Below are positions 1 through 9,435 of a stretch of 64,000 nt of DNA, piece after piece; the first letter of the stretch is position 1; every line of letters starts with the position of its first letter. Below the pieces are notes generated by a model. The model saw nothing but the letters and a program-made list of their open reading frames with translations, searched no databases and was not told the DNA's origin. The translations under genes and the position numbers were made by a program. This stretch comes from Actinomycetota bacterium (GTDB lineage Bacteria; Actinomycetota; Actinomycetes; Nanopelagicales; Nanopelagicaceae). The DNA lies in NCBI GenBank assembly GCA_014377015.1, contig JACMQL010000047.1:17105-81104 (forward strand). The letters are read 5' to 3'.

Positions 1-333
1 GAGAAACGCGCGGTCCTCAAAATTGACCATCGATTGGCGCCCGTGAAAGTAGCTGTTCTGCCTTTGTCACGTAATGCTGACCTCTCTCCTAAGGCGCGGG
101 ACTTAGCGGCGCAGTTGCGAAAGAATTGGAATATCGATTTCGATGATGCGGGTGCCATCGGACGCCGTTATCGTCGCCAAGATGAAATCGGCACTCCTTT
201 CTGCATCACAGTCGATTTCGACTCCCTTGACGATCATGCGGTGACGATTCGACATCGCGACACCATGGCGCAGGAGCGCATTGCTCTGGATCAGGTAGAG
301 GCATGGTTAGCGCCACGACTTCTCGGCGCATAG
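1..333 (+). CDS. glyS: Glycine--tRNA ligase, C-terminal part (5' truncated by window edge)
   Basis: Frame open from base 1; ...[23 protein letters not shown]...[42 protein letters not shown], typical class II GlyRS anticodon-binding C-terminus. Confidence 0.93.
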   Translation, partial: EKRAVLKIDHRLAPVKVAVLPLSRNADLSPKARDLAAQLRKNWNIDFDDAGAIGRRYRRQDEIGTPFCITVDFDSLDDHAVTIRHRDTMAQERIALDQVEAWLAPRLLGA

Positions 334-1469
334 CCCCGCTTACCCTTCGACTTGCGACGGGGGAGCACCAGATTGATCCGCCAGTGGTACTCGCTCCCAT
401 GGCTGGAATAACCAACGCGCCATTTCGAACTCTTTGTCGCGAACAAGGCGCGGGTCTTTTTGTTTCAGAAATGGTTACTGCGCGCGCTCTCATAGAAAGA
501 CGTCCCGAGACGTTGCGCATGATCGCTCCCGGTCCTGGCGAGTGGCCGCGATCAGTGCAGTTGTACAGTGTCGATCCAGCGACAATGCGCGCAGCCGTGA
601 CCATGCTCGGTAAGGAAAATCTGGCAGACCATATTGATATGAATTTCGGTTGCCCCGTTCCGAAAGTGACTCGCAAAGGAGGCGGTGCAGCCCTGCCGTA
701 TAAGCGCCGCCTTTTCACATCAATAGTTGGTGCAGCCATAGAAGCTGCCAAGCCTTTCGGTTTGCCGATAACCGTCAAGATGCGTATCGGCATCGATAGC
801 GACCACGAAACATATTTAGAAGCGGCAAAAAGTGCTGCTGACTTAGGCGTGAATTGGGTGGCGCTGCACGCGCGCACGGCAGAGCAGATGTACGAGGGCA
901 AATCCGATTGGAGCGCCATCGAACGTTTGGTCGATCACCTGAAACCGACGGGCGTGCCCGTTTTGGGCAATGGAGATATTTGGTCCGGCGCGGACGCGAT
1001 GGCAATGGTCGAACAAACGAATTGTGCAGGAGTTGTTGTTGGCCGCGGATGTCTGGGCCGGCCGTGGTTATTTAATGATTTAGTCGCATCTTTTCGCGGC
1101 GCGAACGTCAAGTCGCTTCCGACGCTTCACGAAGTTCGCGAAGTTATGTTTCGACATGGTCAATTGATTGTCGAACACTTCGAATCCGAAGACCGTGGCT
1201 GCCGAGACCTTCGCAAACATATGGCTTGGTATCTCAAAGGGTTCAGAGTCGCCGGCCCGCTGCGGCGCCAGTTTGGAATGGTCTCTTCGCTTTCAGAACT
1301 TCGCGCATTGCTGGATCAACTTGAAGATCAGCCTTATCCGAATGCAGTCGGAGATATGCCACGAGGTCGAACTAGTCATGGAAGGCCAGTGACGCTTCCG
1401 CAAGGTTGGCTCGATGACCCGGATGAATTGGCAGTTGTTGATTTAGAAGACGCATTTTCGGGCGGCTGA
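303..1469 (+). CDS. dusB: tRNA-dihydrouridine synthase DusB
   Basis: [62 protein letters not shown] motifs. Confidence 0.95.
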   Translation: MVSATTSRRIAPLTLRLATGEHQIDPPVVLAPMAGITNAPFRTLCREQGAGLFVSEMVTARALIERRPETLRMIAPGPGEWPRSVQLYSVDPATMRAAVTMLGKENLADHIDMNFGCPVPKVTRKGGGAALPYKRRLFTSIVGAAIEAAKPFGLPITVKMRIGIDSDHETYLEAAKSAADLGVNWVALHARTAEQMYEGKSDWSAIERLVDHLKPTGVPVLGNGDIWSGADAMAMVEQTNCAGVVVGRGCLGRPWLFNDLVASFRGANVKSLPTLHEVREVMFRHGQLIVEHFESEDRGCRDLRKHMAWYLKGFRVAGPLRRQFGMVSSLSELRALLDQLEDQPYPNAVGDMPRGRTSHGRPVTLPQGWLDDPDELAVVDLEDAFSGG

Positions 1470-1470
1470 G

Positions 1471-2100
1471 ATGTTTGCGTTTCGAATAATTCGTCGCGTA
1501 ATCAGCGCGATCATCTTGCTGGCCATTGTGATTCCGCTAGTGGCGGGCGGCAAGACTTGGATGGCTGCGCGCGATTCCACCGCGGGCAAAGCGGATGTGA
1601 TCGTGGTGCTTGGTGCAGCACAATTCGATGGTCGTCCTAGTGAGGTTTTTGAATCTCGGCTAGTTGAAGCAAAACGAATTTTTCTTCTAGGTTACGCGCC
1701 ATCCATAATCACCGTCGGTTCGGGCGCTCCGGGAGATCGCACAACTGAAGCGGCCTCCGCAAAAAAGTGGTTGTTAAGTAATGGAATTAAGTCCGTCAAC
1801 GTGACCGCCATCGAAGAAGGTCGCGATACTTTCGTAAGCACTGAAAGTTATATTGCATTGATGAAAGCGAAAGGATGGGAAAGCGTGATTATTGTGACTG
1901 ACCCGTATCACTGCCTCAGGGCGATGACGATGGCCTCGGATCTGGGTGCGAGAGCAACGTGCTCTCCTGCTCGTACAGGTGTCAACTCATTGGAGAATTT
2001 CAACGTGCGTTATTTAATTCGAGAAACTGGCGCGTATCTTGCATATATAACATTGGGCAGACGTGGAATTCACGTGAGTGATCATCTAGGTCGCGAGTAA
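1471..2100 (+). CDS. YdcF/SanA-like (DUF218) membrane-anchored protein
   Basis: N-terminal hydrophobic segment, then DVIVVLGAAQFDGRPSEVFESRL...TVGSGAPGDRTTEA...VSTESY DUF218 pattern. Confidence 0.85.
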   Translation: MFAFRIIRRVISAIILLAIVIPLVAGGKTWMAARDSTAGKADVIVVLGAAQFDGRPSEVFESRLVEAKRIFLLGYAPSIITVGSGAPGDRTTEAASAKKWLLSNGIKSVNVTAIEEGRDTFVSTESYIALMKAKGWESVIIVTDPYHCLRAMTMASDLGARATCSPARTGVNSLENFNVRYLIRETGAYLAYITLGRRGIHVSDHLGRE

Positions 2101-2110
2101 GGTAAGGCGC

Positions 2111-3343
2111 ATGGATTCTTACAACGGCACAGACAAGGAGAGATTCCTCGACGAGCCGGCCAAACGTGCAGGACGTACTGAATTTATGCGCGACCGTGCT
2201 CGAGTAATTCATTCCGCGTCGCTGCGTCGACTTGGCGCAAAAACGCAAGTGGCCGTGCCGTGGGAAAATGATTTTCAACGTACTCGTCTGGCCCACTCCT
2301 TAGAAGTTGCTCAAATCGGCCGCGAATTGGGTGATTCACTTGGCGCCGACCCCGATCTACTTGATACTGCCTGCCTTGCTCATGATTTAGGTCATCCACC
2401 GTTCGGTCATAACGGCGAAACTGCGTTGGCCGAGATTGCACACGAGTGTGGCGGCTTCGAGGGAAACGCCCAGAGTTTTCGGCTACTTACCCGCCTGGAA
2501 GCCAAGACCTATGACATGCACGGCCGCTCCTTTGGTCTAAACCTCACACGCGCTTCGTTGGATGCGGTTTCAAAATATCCCTGGCCCTATGCGCGCACAA
2601 ATCGCAAATACGGTGTGTATGCGGAGGATCTAGAAATTTTCGATTGGATGCGCCTGGGCGCCCCCATCGAGAGGCGTTGCATCGAGGCGCAAATTATGGA
2701 TTGGTCGGATGATGTCTCCTATTCAGTTCACGATTTAGAAGATGCTCTGGTAGCACACCAAGTCAAAGTTGAAGATTTCGCCAGCGATCTTCCTCTTCTT
2801 CACAAAGTGATGCTGGCTGACTATGGCGTGCAGGCAAGTGAAGAAGAAACCGTAGAGTCTCTCAAGCGTTTGGAGAGCCTGTCCTGCTGGCCGACTCAAT
2901 ACGACGGCTCGCATCAAAGCCTGGCCCGCACCAAAGATCTCACCAGTCAATTGATAGGCAGATTTGTGTTGACGGCCGAGACTGAGACGCGCAAAGTTCA
3001 CGGGCGTTCGCCACTCGTGAGGTACTGGGCTAACTTGGAAGTTCCGCGCGACTTACGTTTAGAAGTTGGCCTGCTTAAATCTATTGCCGGGCACTACTTA
3101 ATCAATTCTCCAATTGCGCAAGATAGATATGCACGTCAAAGAGTAGTTATCACCGAACTTGTCGAAATGATTTTGGCTAGCGCGCCACACACTCTCGATA
3201 CGATATTTCTTGAAGACTGGAAAAACGCCGCCACTGATGCGGCGAAGTTGAGAGTGGTCATCGATCAAGTCGCTAGCCTCACCGATCCCGGCGCTTATGC
3301 CATGCACGCGCGCCTGACGGCGCAGATAGAATCGCAAACATGA
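2111..3343 (+). CDS. dgt: Deoxyguanosinetriphosphate triphosphohydrolase-like protein
   Basis: HD-domain: RTRLAHSLEVAQIGRELG...ACLAHDLGHPPFGHNGE...IMDWSDDVSYSVHDLED. Confidence 0.93.
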   Translation: MDSYNGTDKERFLDEPAKRAGRTEFMRDRARVIHSASLRRLGAKTQVAVPWENDFQRTRLAHSLEVAQIGRELGDSLGADPDLLDTACLAHDLGHPPFGHNGETALAEIAHECGGFEGNAQSFRLLTRLEAKTYDMHGRSFGLNLTRASLDAVSKYPWPYARTNRKYGVYAEDLEIFDWMRLGAPIERRCIEAQIMDWSDDVSYSVHDLEDALVAHQVKVEDFASDLPLLHKVMLADYGVQASEEETVESLKRLESLSCWPTQYDGSHQSLARTKDLTSQLIGRFVLTAETETRKVHGRSPLVRYWANLEVPRDLRLEVGLLKSIAGHYLINSPIAQDRYARQRVVITELVEMILASAPHTLDTIFLEDWKNAATDAAKLRVVIDQVASLTDPGAYAMHARLTAQIESQT

Positions 3344-5193
3344 GCGGTCGCATAAAAGATGAAGATGTTGCGTACATCCGCGAACGCGCACCTATCGATG
3401 AAGTCGTAGGCGATTATGTCCAACTCAAAAATGCCGGAGGAGGCCAGAAAAAAGGTCTATGTCCTTTTCATGATGAAAAATCGCCTTCTTTTCACGTAAC
3501 GCCGAGCAAAGGATATTTTCATTGTTTCGGTTGCCAGGTGGGTGGCGACGTTATTGCGTTCTTGATGAAGATCGATCACCTTTCATTTACCGAAACTGTG
3601 GAGCGTCTTGCCGAACGAATTGGCTACACCTTGCATTACGAGGAGGGCGCGACTGGGAAAGTCACTCCGCCCGGCCAGCGGTCCCGTTTAATTGCGGCGA
3701 ATTTGGCGGCCGCAAAGTTCTATCAATCTCAATTAAACGAATCTTCCCAGGCGCAGTACGGACGCGAATTATTGCTCAAGCGCGGATTTGATAAAGATGC
3801 ATGCGCAAAATTCGAAGTGGGCTATGCACCAGATGAATGGGATGCGCTGACGAAGTTTTTGCGCGCGCAAAGTTTTACGATGGACGAACTAGAAATTGCT
3901 GGACTTTCAAAAATGGGTCAACGTGGTCCAATTGACCGCTTCAGAAATAGATTGATGTGGCCGATTCGAGATATTTCTGGAGATGTGGTCGGTTTCGGTG
4001 CGCGCAAGTTAGCGTCGGACGATGTTGATACTGGTCCGAAATATCTCAATACCCCCGAGACGCCGATTTACAAGAAGAGTCAAGTTCTCTACGGATTAGA
4101 TATGGCGAAGAAAGAGATTGCTAAATCTCGACAGGCCGTGATCGTTGAAGGCTATACGGACGTGATGGCTGCCCACTTAGCAGGAATACCAACTGCGGTA
4201 GCAACGTGCGGGACCGCGTTTGGCACCGACCACATTCGAATTTTACGCCGACTTCTGATGGATGACGATGCTTTCCGCGGTGAGGTTATTTTTACATTCG
4301 ACGGAGATGCAGCGGGACAGAAAGCGGCCCTCCGCGCATTTAGTGAGGATCAGAAATTCGTCACGCAAACTTTTGTGGCCGTTGAACCAAACGGATTAGA
4401 TCCCTGCGACTTGCGACAACACAAGGGCGATGCCGCACTTCGCGACCTCATAGCAAGACGGGTGCCACTTTTCGAATTCGCCATTAGAAGTGAGATAAAT
4501 CGTCACAACCTTGAAACCGCTGAGGGGCGCGTTAATGCACTCAATGCAGCCGCTCCGGTTGTTGGACAGATTCGCGATAAATCTCTGCGCCCTGAATATA
4601 TCCGTCTTTTGGCTGGATGGCTGGGTGTCGAAGTGGAGATAGTCGCATCAGCCGTTAACAGAGTTGCCCGTTCAAACGCTGCGCCAGAAAATCCCGCCCC
4701 CGAAGCCAGCACCCTGGCCATCAACGATTCCAGGTGGCGTCCCGATCCGGCCGAACCCCGACTCGCCCTTGAGCGCGAAGTCCTTAAAGCAAAATTGCAG
4801 ATGCCCGAACTTGTCAGTGACTGGTCGGCGATCGAGGCCGATGCTTTCACTCACCCTGCTTACCGCCAGTTGCGAATCGAGATTGATTCGCACAGCAGTG
4901 CAAACGTGCGACTTGAAGATGTGGACGATGCCCGCATGAAATCCTTGCTGGCGGAGTTATCGGTCGAACCGATTCGCGCTGACGGGGAGATTTCTCAACG
5001 CTACGTGGAGAGCATCGTGGCCCGCTTGCGGGAAGTGGCAATGAGTCGGGCGATAGCGGATGTGAAATCCACCTTGCAACGGCTTAACCCGCTGACTCAA
5101 GAGGAGCAATACACGGCCCTTTTCACGCAACTCGTGGCTTTGGAAAGCACCCGCCGCACCATGCACGAACTTGCTTTGGGGGAGTTAGCTTGA
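3340..5193 (+). CDS. dnaG: DNA primase
   Basis: Zn-finger CPFHDEKSPSFHVTPSKGYFHCFGC, Toprim EGYTDVMAAHLAG...FTFDGDAAGQKAALR; ATGA overlap with dgt. Confidence 0.97.
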   Translation: MSGRIKDEDVAYIRERAPIDEVVGDYVQLKNAGGGQKKGLCPFHDEKSPSFHVTPSKGYFHCFGCQVGGDVIAFLMKIDHLSFTETVERLAERIGYTLHYEEGATGKVTPPGQRSRLIAANLAAAKFYQSQLNESSQAQYGRELLLKRGFDKDACAKFEVGYAPDEWDALTKFLRAQSFTMDELEIAGLSKMGQRGPIDRFRNRLMWPIRDISGDVVGFGARKLASDDVDTGPKYLNTPETPIYKKSQVLYGLDMAKKEIAKSRQAVIVEGYTDVMAAHLAGIPTAVATCGTAFGTDHIRILRRLLMDDDAFRGEVIFTFDGDAAGQKAALRAFSEDQKFVTQTFVAVEPNGLDPCDLRQHKGDAALRDLIARRVPLFEFAIRSEINRHNLETAEGRVNALNAAAPVVGQIRDKSLRPEYIRLLAGWLGVEVEIVASAVNRVARSNAAPENPAPEASTLAINDSRWRPDPAEPRLALEREVLKAKLQMPELVSDWSAIEADAFTHPAYRQLRIEIDSHSSANVRLEDVDDARMKSLLAELSVEPIRADGEISQRYVESIVARLREVAMSRAIADVKSTLQRLNPLTQEEQYTALFTQLVALESTRRTMHELALGELA

Positions 5194-5252
5194 GTTAGAA
5201 GCCCGCGGGCGCGTGCGCTAGAGTTGCGCCCTTGCCAGTGTCTTCACCGTAA

Positions 5253-5328
5253 TCCCTGATAGCTCAATTGGCAGAGCAGCCGGCTGTTAACCGGCAGGTT
5301 CTTGGTTCGAGTCCAAGTCAGGGAGCCA
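5253..5328 (+). tRNA. tRNA-Asn (anticodon GTT), CCA encoded
   Basis: Cloverleaf folded by eye: acceptor TCCCTGA/TCAGGGA, anticodon arm GCCGG-CTGTTAA-CCGGC, T arm CTTGG-TTCGAGT-CCAAG, 3' CCA. Confidence 0.96.
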
Positions 5329-5371
5329 GATTCCCTTCCAAGCTTTAGGCTCCTTGCTTTAGGCTAACCAC

Positions 5372-6268
5372 ATGCTTTATCTCAAAAATTATTTTCACTC
5401 TGTCATCTCCTCGTGGAGGGTGCAATCTCCCTCTGTGAGGATCATTCGCCTCTGGCTGGGTGTCACTTGGATTTACGGAGGATGGGATAAAGCCATTGAC
5501 CCTGGTTTCCTGGCCAAAACGGGCGCGACCTCCATTGCGCGTCAATTAGAGGGCTACTCACAATCATCGCCTTTGGGCTTTCTTTTTCAACATTTGATTG
5601 AACGCGCAAATTTGGTGGGCGTGATAGTAATGATCTCGGAATTCGCCATTGGCTTGGCAACGCTTTTCTGGGTCGCACCGACGCTATTCGCTTTTTCAGG
5701 TTTTGCGATGTCAATTGGCCTCTGGCTCTCCGCGACCTGGCACGTGCAGCCGTATTTTCTCGGAAGTGACACCGCCTATGCGATTTTGTGGCTTGCCTAC
5801 CTACTTGCCGTAATCGGTGCGCGCAGAAAAATCGATATCTCATTGGATCGTCGCGGGACAATTCGGTTGGGATTAGTAGGTGCGTTTGCGGTCATGGCTA
5901 GCGCGGTAGGACGCGTACTTCAACAAAGTCCAAAGGGTGACGCTTCAGCTTTGAATGCAAATGCAACTGGAGCGCAAATTCTCGCATCCAGCAAATTGGC
6001 GGTCGGTGCAAACCACGAGTTCACAACGACTTCCGGCGAGCCTGCAATACTTTTCCGAACTGCAGTTGGAGTTTTTGCATATTCTGAGATTTGCACTCAC
6101 CAAGGCTGCACCGTCTCATACTTGGAATCAGAGAGATCCTTACGGTGCCCGTGTCACGGAGCCAGTTTCGACCCATTCAACGGAGCCGCGGTGAAAGCCG
6201 GACCTGCCCTCAGCCCCCTCCCGAGCATCAAAGTTGTAGAAGAGTCGGGCTGGATTGTGTACGCCTAG
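5372..6268 (+). CDS. DoxX-like membrane domain fused to C-terminal Rieske [2Fe-2S] domain
   Basis: N-terminal multi-TM DoxX-like region (RIIRLWLGVTWIYGGWDKAIDPGFL), C-terminal Rieske motifs CTHQGC and CPCHGASFD. Confidence 0.85.
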   Translation: MLYLKNYFHSVISSWRVQSPSVRIIRLWLGVTWIYGGWDKAIDPGFLAKTGATSIARQLEGYSQSSPLGFLFQHLIERANLVGVIVMISEFAIGLATLFWVAPTLFAFSGFAMSIGLWLSATWHVQPYFLGSDTAYAILWLAYLLAVIGARRKIDISLDRRGTIRLGLVGAFAVMASAVGRVLQQSPKGDASALNANATGAQILASSKLAVGANHEFTTTSGEPAILFRTAVGVFAYSEICTHQGCTVSYLESERSLRCPCHGASFDPFNGAAVKAGPALSPLPSIKVVEESGWIVYA

Positions 6269-6423
6269 GGAGTTCGCTTTCGCAGATGAGCCAGGATTAA
6301 GAAACTCTGACAAAATGCTCAGCAAACGTAAGGTTTTCTAATAGGAAATTTCGTTACGGTTCCGGGCATGCGGTGTTGTGACGCTACTTCGCTAACGGTG
6401 ATTCAGAAAGGCTAGGTCTTACG

Positions 6424-7572
6424 GTGCAATCAAAAATGTCTTCAATTAGGTTTCGCATTGGGAAATCCACTGGAATGAAAATCATGGCTGGTTTTATTCT
6501 TGGAGCGAGCGTGATCGGGGGAGTCGCAACAGCGGTGACTCCTGGAAGTACGACCGCTCGCGCTTGTGTCGATAACCGAACCAATGCCATGTATTACTCA
6601 GAGGACGGAACCTGCGCAAAGAACCGCACATTGGTGGAGTTGAGCGAAGGCGGCATTAGCGTCAAGGCTGTCGCGGCTGCAGTAACTCCTAGCGTCGTAT
6701 CAGTGTTGGTAACGACTGCTAATGGTGGAGGAAATGGATCTGGCTCTGTCATTAGGACTGGTGCCACGACTAGTTACATCTTGACGAACAACCACGTTGT
6801 AGAGGATGCCGTTAGCACCGGAACAATTAAAGTTGAATTCAGCAACGGTGATACCGTGCCCGCCACTATCGTCGGGCGTGATGCAATCTACGATCTCGCT
6901 GTCCTCAAAATTTCAAAAGGCAATCTGCCGGTTATAGCTTTTGGAGATTCTTCAAAACTCACCATTGGCGATCCTGTGGTTGCAATCGGATCTCCACTTG
7001 GGCTAGCAAGTACCGTGACGAGTGGAATCGTCTCCGCCCTTAATCGCCCAGTGACAACTGGAAATGCCGGTTCTGAATCATTTATCAATGCAATTCAGAC
7101 CGACGCTGCAATCAACCCAGGTAACTCTGGCGGTGCCCTCCTCGACTCGCAGGGCAAGATGGTTGGTGTGAACTCTGCGATCGCGACCTTGTCGTCGGGC
7201 GGGTCGAGCGGAAGTATCGGGCTCGGTTTCTCGATACCGATAAATGAAGCAAAACGAATCGCTACGGAGTTGATCGACAATGGCGTGTCAACTCGTCCAG
7301 TGTTGGGCGTCTATTTCGATACGAGTTACCTAGGCATAGGTGCCAAGGTTTCCCAGCTCAGCTTTGGAGAAGCGGCGGATAAGGCAGGCATGCCGGTCGG
7401 TTCGATAATTCGTTTTATCGACGGGGCGCGGATATCAGATTTCATTTCCTGCGTCGTGAAGATTCGTTCGTATGCGCCAGGCACAACTGTGTCGGTTTTG
7501 GTGGATCTTCCATCTGGATTACAAAAGACGTTTAGGGTCGTACTGGGTTCGGCGCAAACAATAAATTCCTGA
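6424..7572 (+). CDS. Trypsin-like (HtrA/DegP, S1C) serine protease with PDZ domain
   Basis: Signal/TM segment; triad contexts TNNHVV, YDLAVLKI, INPGNSGGALLD; C-terminal PDZ-like; GTG start. Confidence 0.92.
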   Translation: MQSKMSSIRFRIGKSTGMKIMAGFILGASVIGGVATAVTPGSTTARACVDNRTNAMYYSEDGTCAKNRTLVELSEGGISVKAVAAAVTPSVVSVLVTTANGGGNGSGSVIRTGATTSYILTNNHVVEDAVSTGTIKVEFSNGDTVPATIVGRDAIYDLAVLKISKGNLPVIAFGDSSKLTIGDPVVAIGSPLGLASTVTSGIVSALNRPVTTGNAGSESFINAIQTDAAINPGNSGGALLDSQGKMVGVNSAIATLSSGGSSGSIGLGFSIPINEAKRIATELIDNGVSTRPVLGVYFDTSYLGIGAKVSQLSFGEAADKAGMPVGSIIRFIDGARISDFISCVVKIRSYAPGTTVSVLVDLPSGLQKTFRVVLGSAQTINS

Positions 7573-7633
7573 GTCAGTTAAATCGCGCCGAAAAATGAAC
7601 GAGAAATTGATAGTGGTCAGGCTAAGGTGAGAC

Positions 7634-7873
7634 ATGGCTCTTTTTAGACTCCATGTTTCCCTGCCCGATCGTCCAGGCTCGCTCGGAGCCGTCGCATCGG
7701 CGATCGGATTTGCGGGTGGAGATATTCGTGGACTAGTTGTGATGAAGAGTGAAGACGGTCGTGGCTATGACGACATCACAGTTGCGATTCCGGGATCGGA
7801 TCCCACAGATCTCCTGACGATTCTTAAAGATATCGGTGGGGTTGAAGTTTTGCGCGTATTGCCAGTCGAATAA
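7634..7873 (+). CDS. Stand-alone ACT-domain protein
   Basis: MALFRLHVSLPDRPGSLGAVASAIGFAGGDI... ACT fold pattern. Confidence 0.85.
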   Translation: MALFRLHVSLPDRPGSLGAVASAIGFAGGDIRGLVVMKSEDGRGYDDITVAIPGSDPTDLLTILKDIGGVEVLRVLPVE

Positions 7874-9385
7874 TTATTCGATCCAGTCAAAAGATCGAGT
7901 GACGGCCTTCTTCCAAAGTCGAAAACCCTCTTCACGTTCTTGACTCGTTGAATTTGAGGTCCATGTTCGGGAAGGTTTCCACAACGCCTTTATTTCAGAG
8001 ATATCCTTCCAATAACCAACCACCAATCCCGCCGCGTAAGCCGCCCCGAGCGCGGTAGTCTCGGCGATCATTGGACGCGTTATATCTAAACCCATGATGT
8101 CAGCCTGCAATTGCATGCAGAACTCATTTGCACTTACCCCGCCATCGACCTTCATCATCGTCAGTGGAACTCCACTATCAGCCGACATTGCATCCATGAT
8201 CTCGCGAGTTTGATAACAGATCGCCTCAAGGGTGGCTCGCACGATGTGCGCTTTCGTTGTTGCCCTAGTCAGACCGACAATCACTCCTCGTGCATCGCTA
8301 CGCCAATACGGAGCAAATAAGCCGGAGAAGGCTGGCACAAAATAGACACCGCCATTATCGGGTACCGAAGCTGCTAGCGCTTCAGTCTCGGCAGCACTAG
8401 TAATGATTTGTAATTGGTCGCGCAGCCATTGGATGGCCGAACCTGTCACCGCAATGGAACCTTCGAGTGCATACTGGACGGGTTGACCTTTGAATTGGAA
8501 TGCAACCGTTGTAAGTAGACCATTCGAAGATCGCACAATCTCACTGCCCGTATTTAGTAGCGCAAAGTTGCCAGTGCCATACGTGGTTTTTGATTCACCA
8601 CGATCGAAGCAAGTCTGACCAACGAGTGCGCCTTGTTGATCTCCCAAGATTGCCGATAGGGCAACCGCTGCCCCCAGCGGACCGGCTGGATCGGTGTAAG
8701 CATAAATTTCGGAGGATGAGCGAATTTCAGGTAGCAAATTCCTAGGCACTCCAAAAATGTCAAGCAATTGCTGATCCCAATCCAGAGTTTCAAGGTTCAT
8801 CAGTGAAGTGCGGCTGGCATTTGTGACGTCAGTGAAATGAACACCGCCGTTTGCCCCGCCCGAGAGATTCCACAGCAACCAGGAATCAATCGTGCCAAGC
8901 AGGGCACTTCCATCTTCGATCTTTTCTTTCGCGCCCGAAGCGTGGGTCATCAGCCATTTCATTTTCGCGGCCGAAAAATACGGTGCGACCGTTAAACCTG
9001 ATTTACTTTTTATTACTTCCTTCTCTAGTTCAGTAAGAGTCGCAAGAAATTCCGCGGTTCGCGCGTCCTGCCAAACAATTGCGTTATGCAAAGGTGCACC
9101 CGTGAGTGAATCCCACATCACCGTCGTTTCGCGCTGATTAGTAATTCCAATGGCAGCAAGATCAGAACCAAGAATTTCGGAATTCTTGAGAGCGCCGATT
9201 ATTACCTCTTTCGTTCGATGCCAGATTTCTTGCGCATCATGTTCGACCCATCCTGATTTTTCTAGAATCTGCCGATGCTCAAGTTGATGCTGTCCAACTA
9301 CATTGCCTTTGCAATCGAAAATCATGAATCGCGTACTGCTGGTACCTTGGTCTAAGCTCCCAACAAATTTCATCAGGGTCTCCAA
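7874..9385 (-). CDS. glpK: Glycerol kinase
   Basis: FVGSLDQGTSSTRFMIFD, ITNQRETTVMWD, DGGVSANEFCMQLQADI; likely true start at Met5 (about 9373). Confidence 0.97.
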   Translation of the reverse strand: METLMKFVGSLDQGTSSTRFMIFDCKGNVVGQHQLEHRQILEKSGWVEHDAQEIWHRTKEVIIGALKNSEILGSDLAAIGITNQRETTVMWDSLTGAPLHNAIVWQDARTAEFLATLTELEKEVIKSKSGLTVAPYFSAAKMKWLMTHASGAKEKIEDGSALLGTIDSWLLWNLSGGANGGVHFTDVTNASRTSLMNLETLDWDQQLLDIFGVPRNLLPEIRSSSEIYAYTDPAGPLGAAVALSAILGDQQGALVGQTCFDRGESKTTYGTGNFALLNTGSEIVRSSNGLLTTVAFQFKGQPVQYALEGSIAVTGSAIQWLRDQLQIITSAAETEALAASVPDNGGVYFVPAFSGLFAPYWRSDARGVIVGLTRATTKAHIVRATLEAICYQTREIMDAMSADSGVPLTMMKVDGGVSANEFCMQLQADIMGLDITRPMIAETTALGAAYAAGLVVGYWKDISEIKALWKPSRTWTSNSTSQEREEGFRLWKKAVTRSFDWIE

Positions 9386-9435
9386 TTCATGAATGCGTTA
9401 CACTCCACTTTACTGGTATAGAAATCAGGTGACAC

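Noticed and set aside
206-919. 237-aa minus-strand ORF opposite dusB
   Set aside because: Antisense to a clear dusB reading frame; low-complexity Arg/Pro/Ser composition typical of shadow ORFs.
3604-3620. TTGCCGAAC match to the IclR-type half-site in dnaG
   Set aside because: Single half-site inside coding sequence without the partner arm; likely chance.
4503-4850. Minus and alternate-frame ORFs within dnaG
   Set aside because: Overlap an unambiguous primase frame and show no domain pattern.
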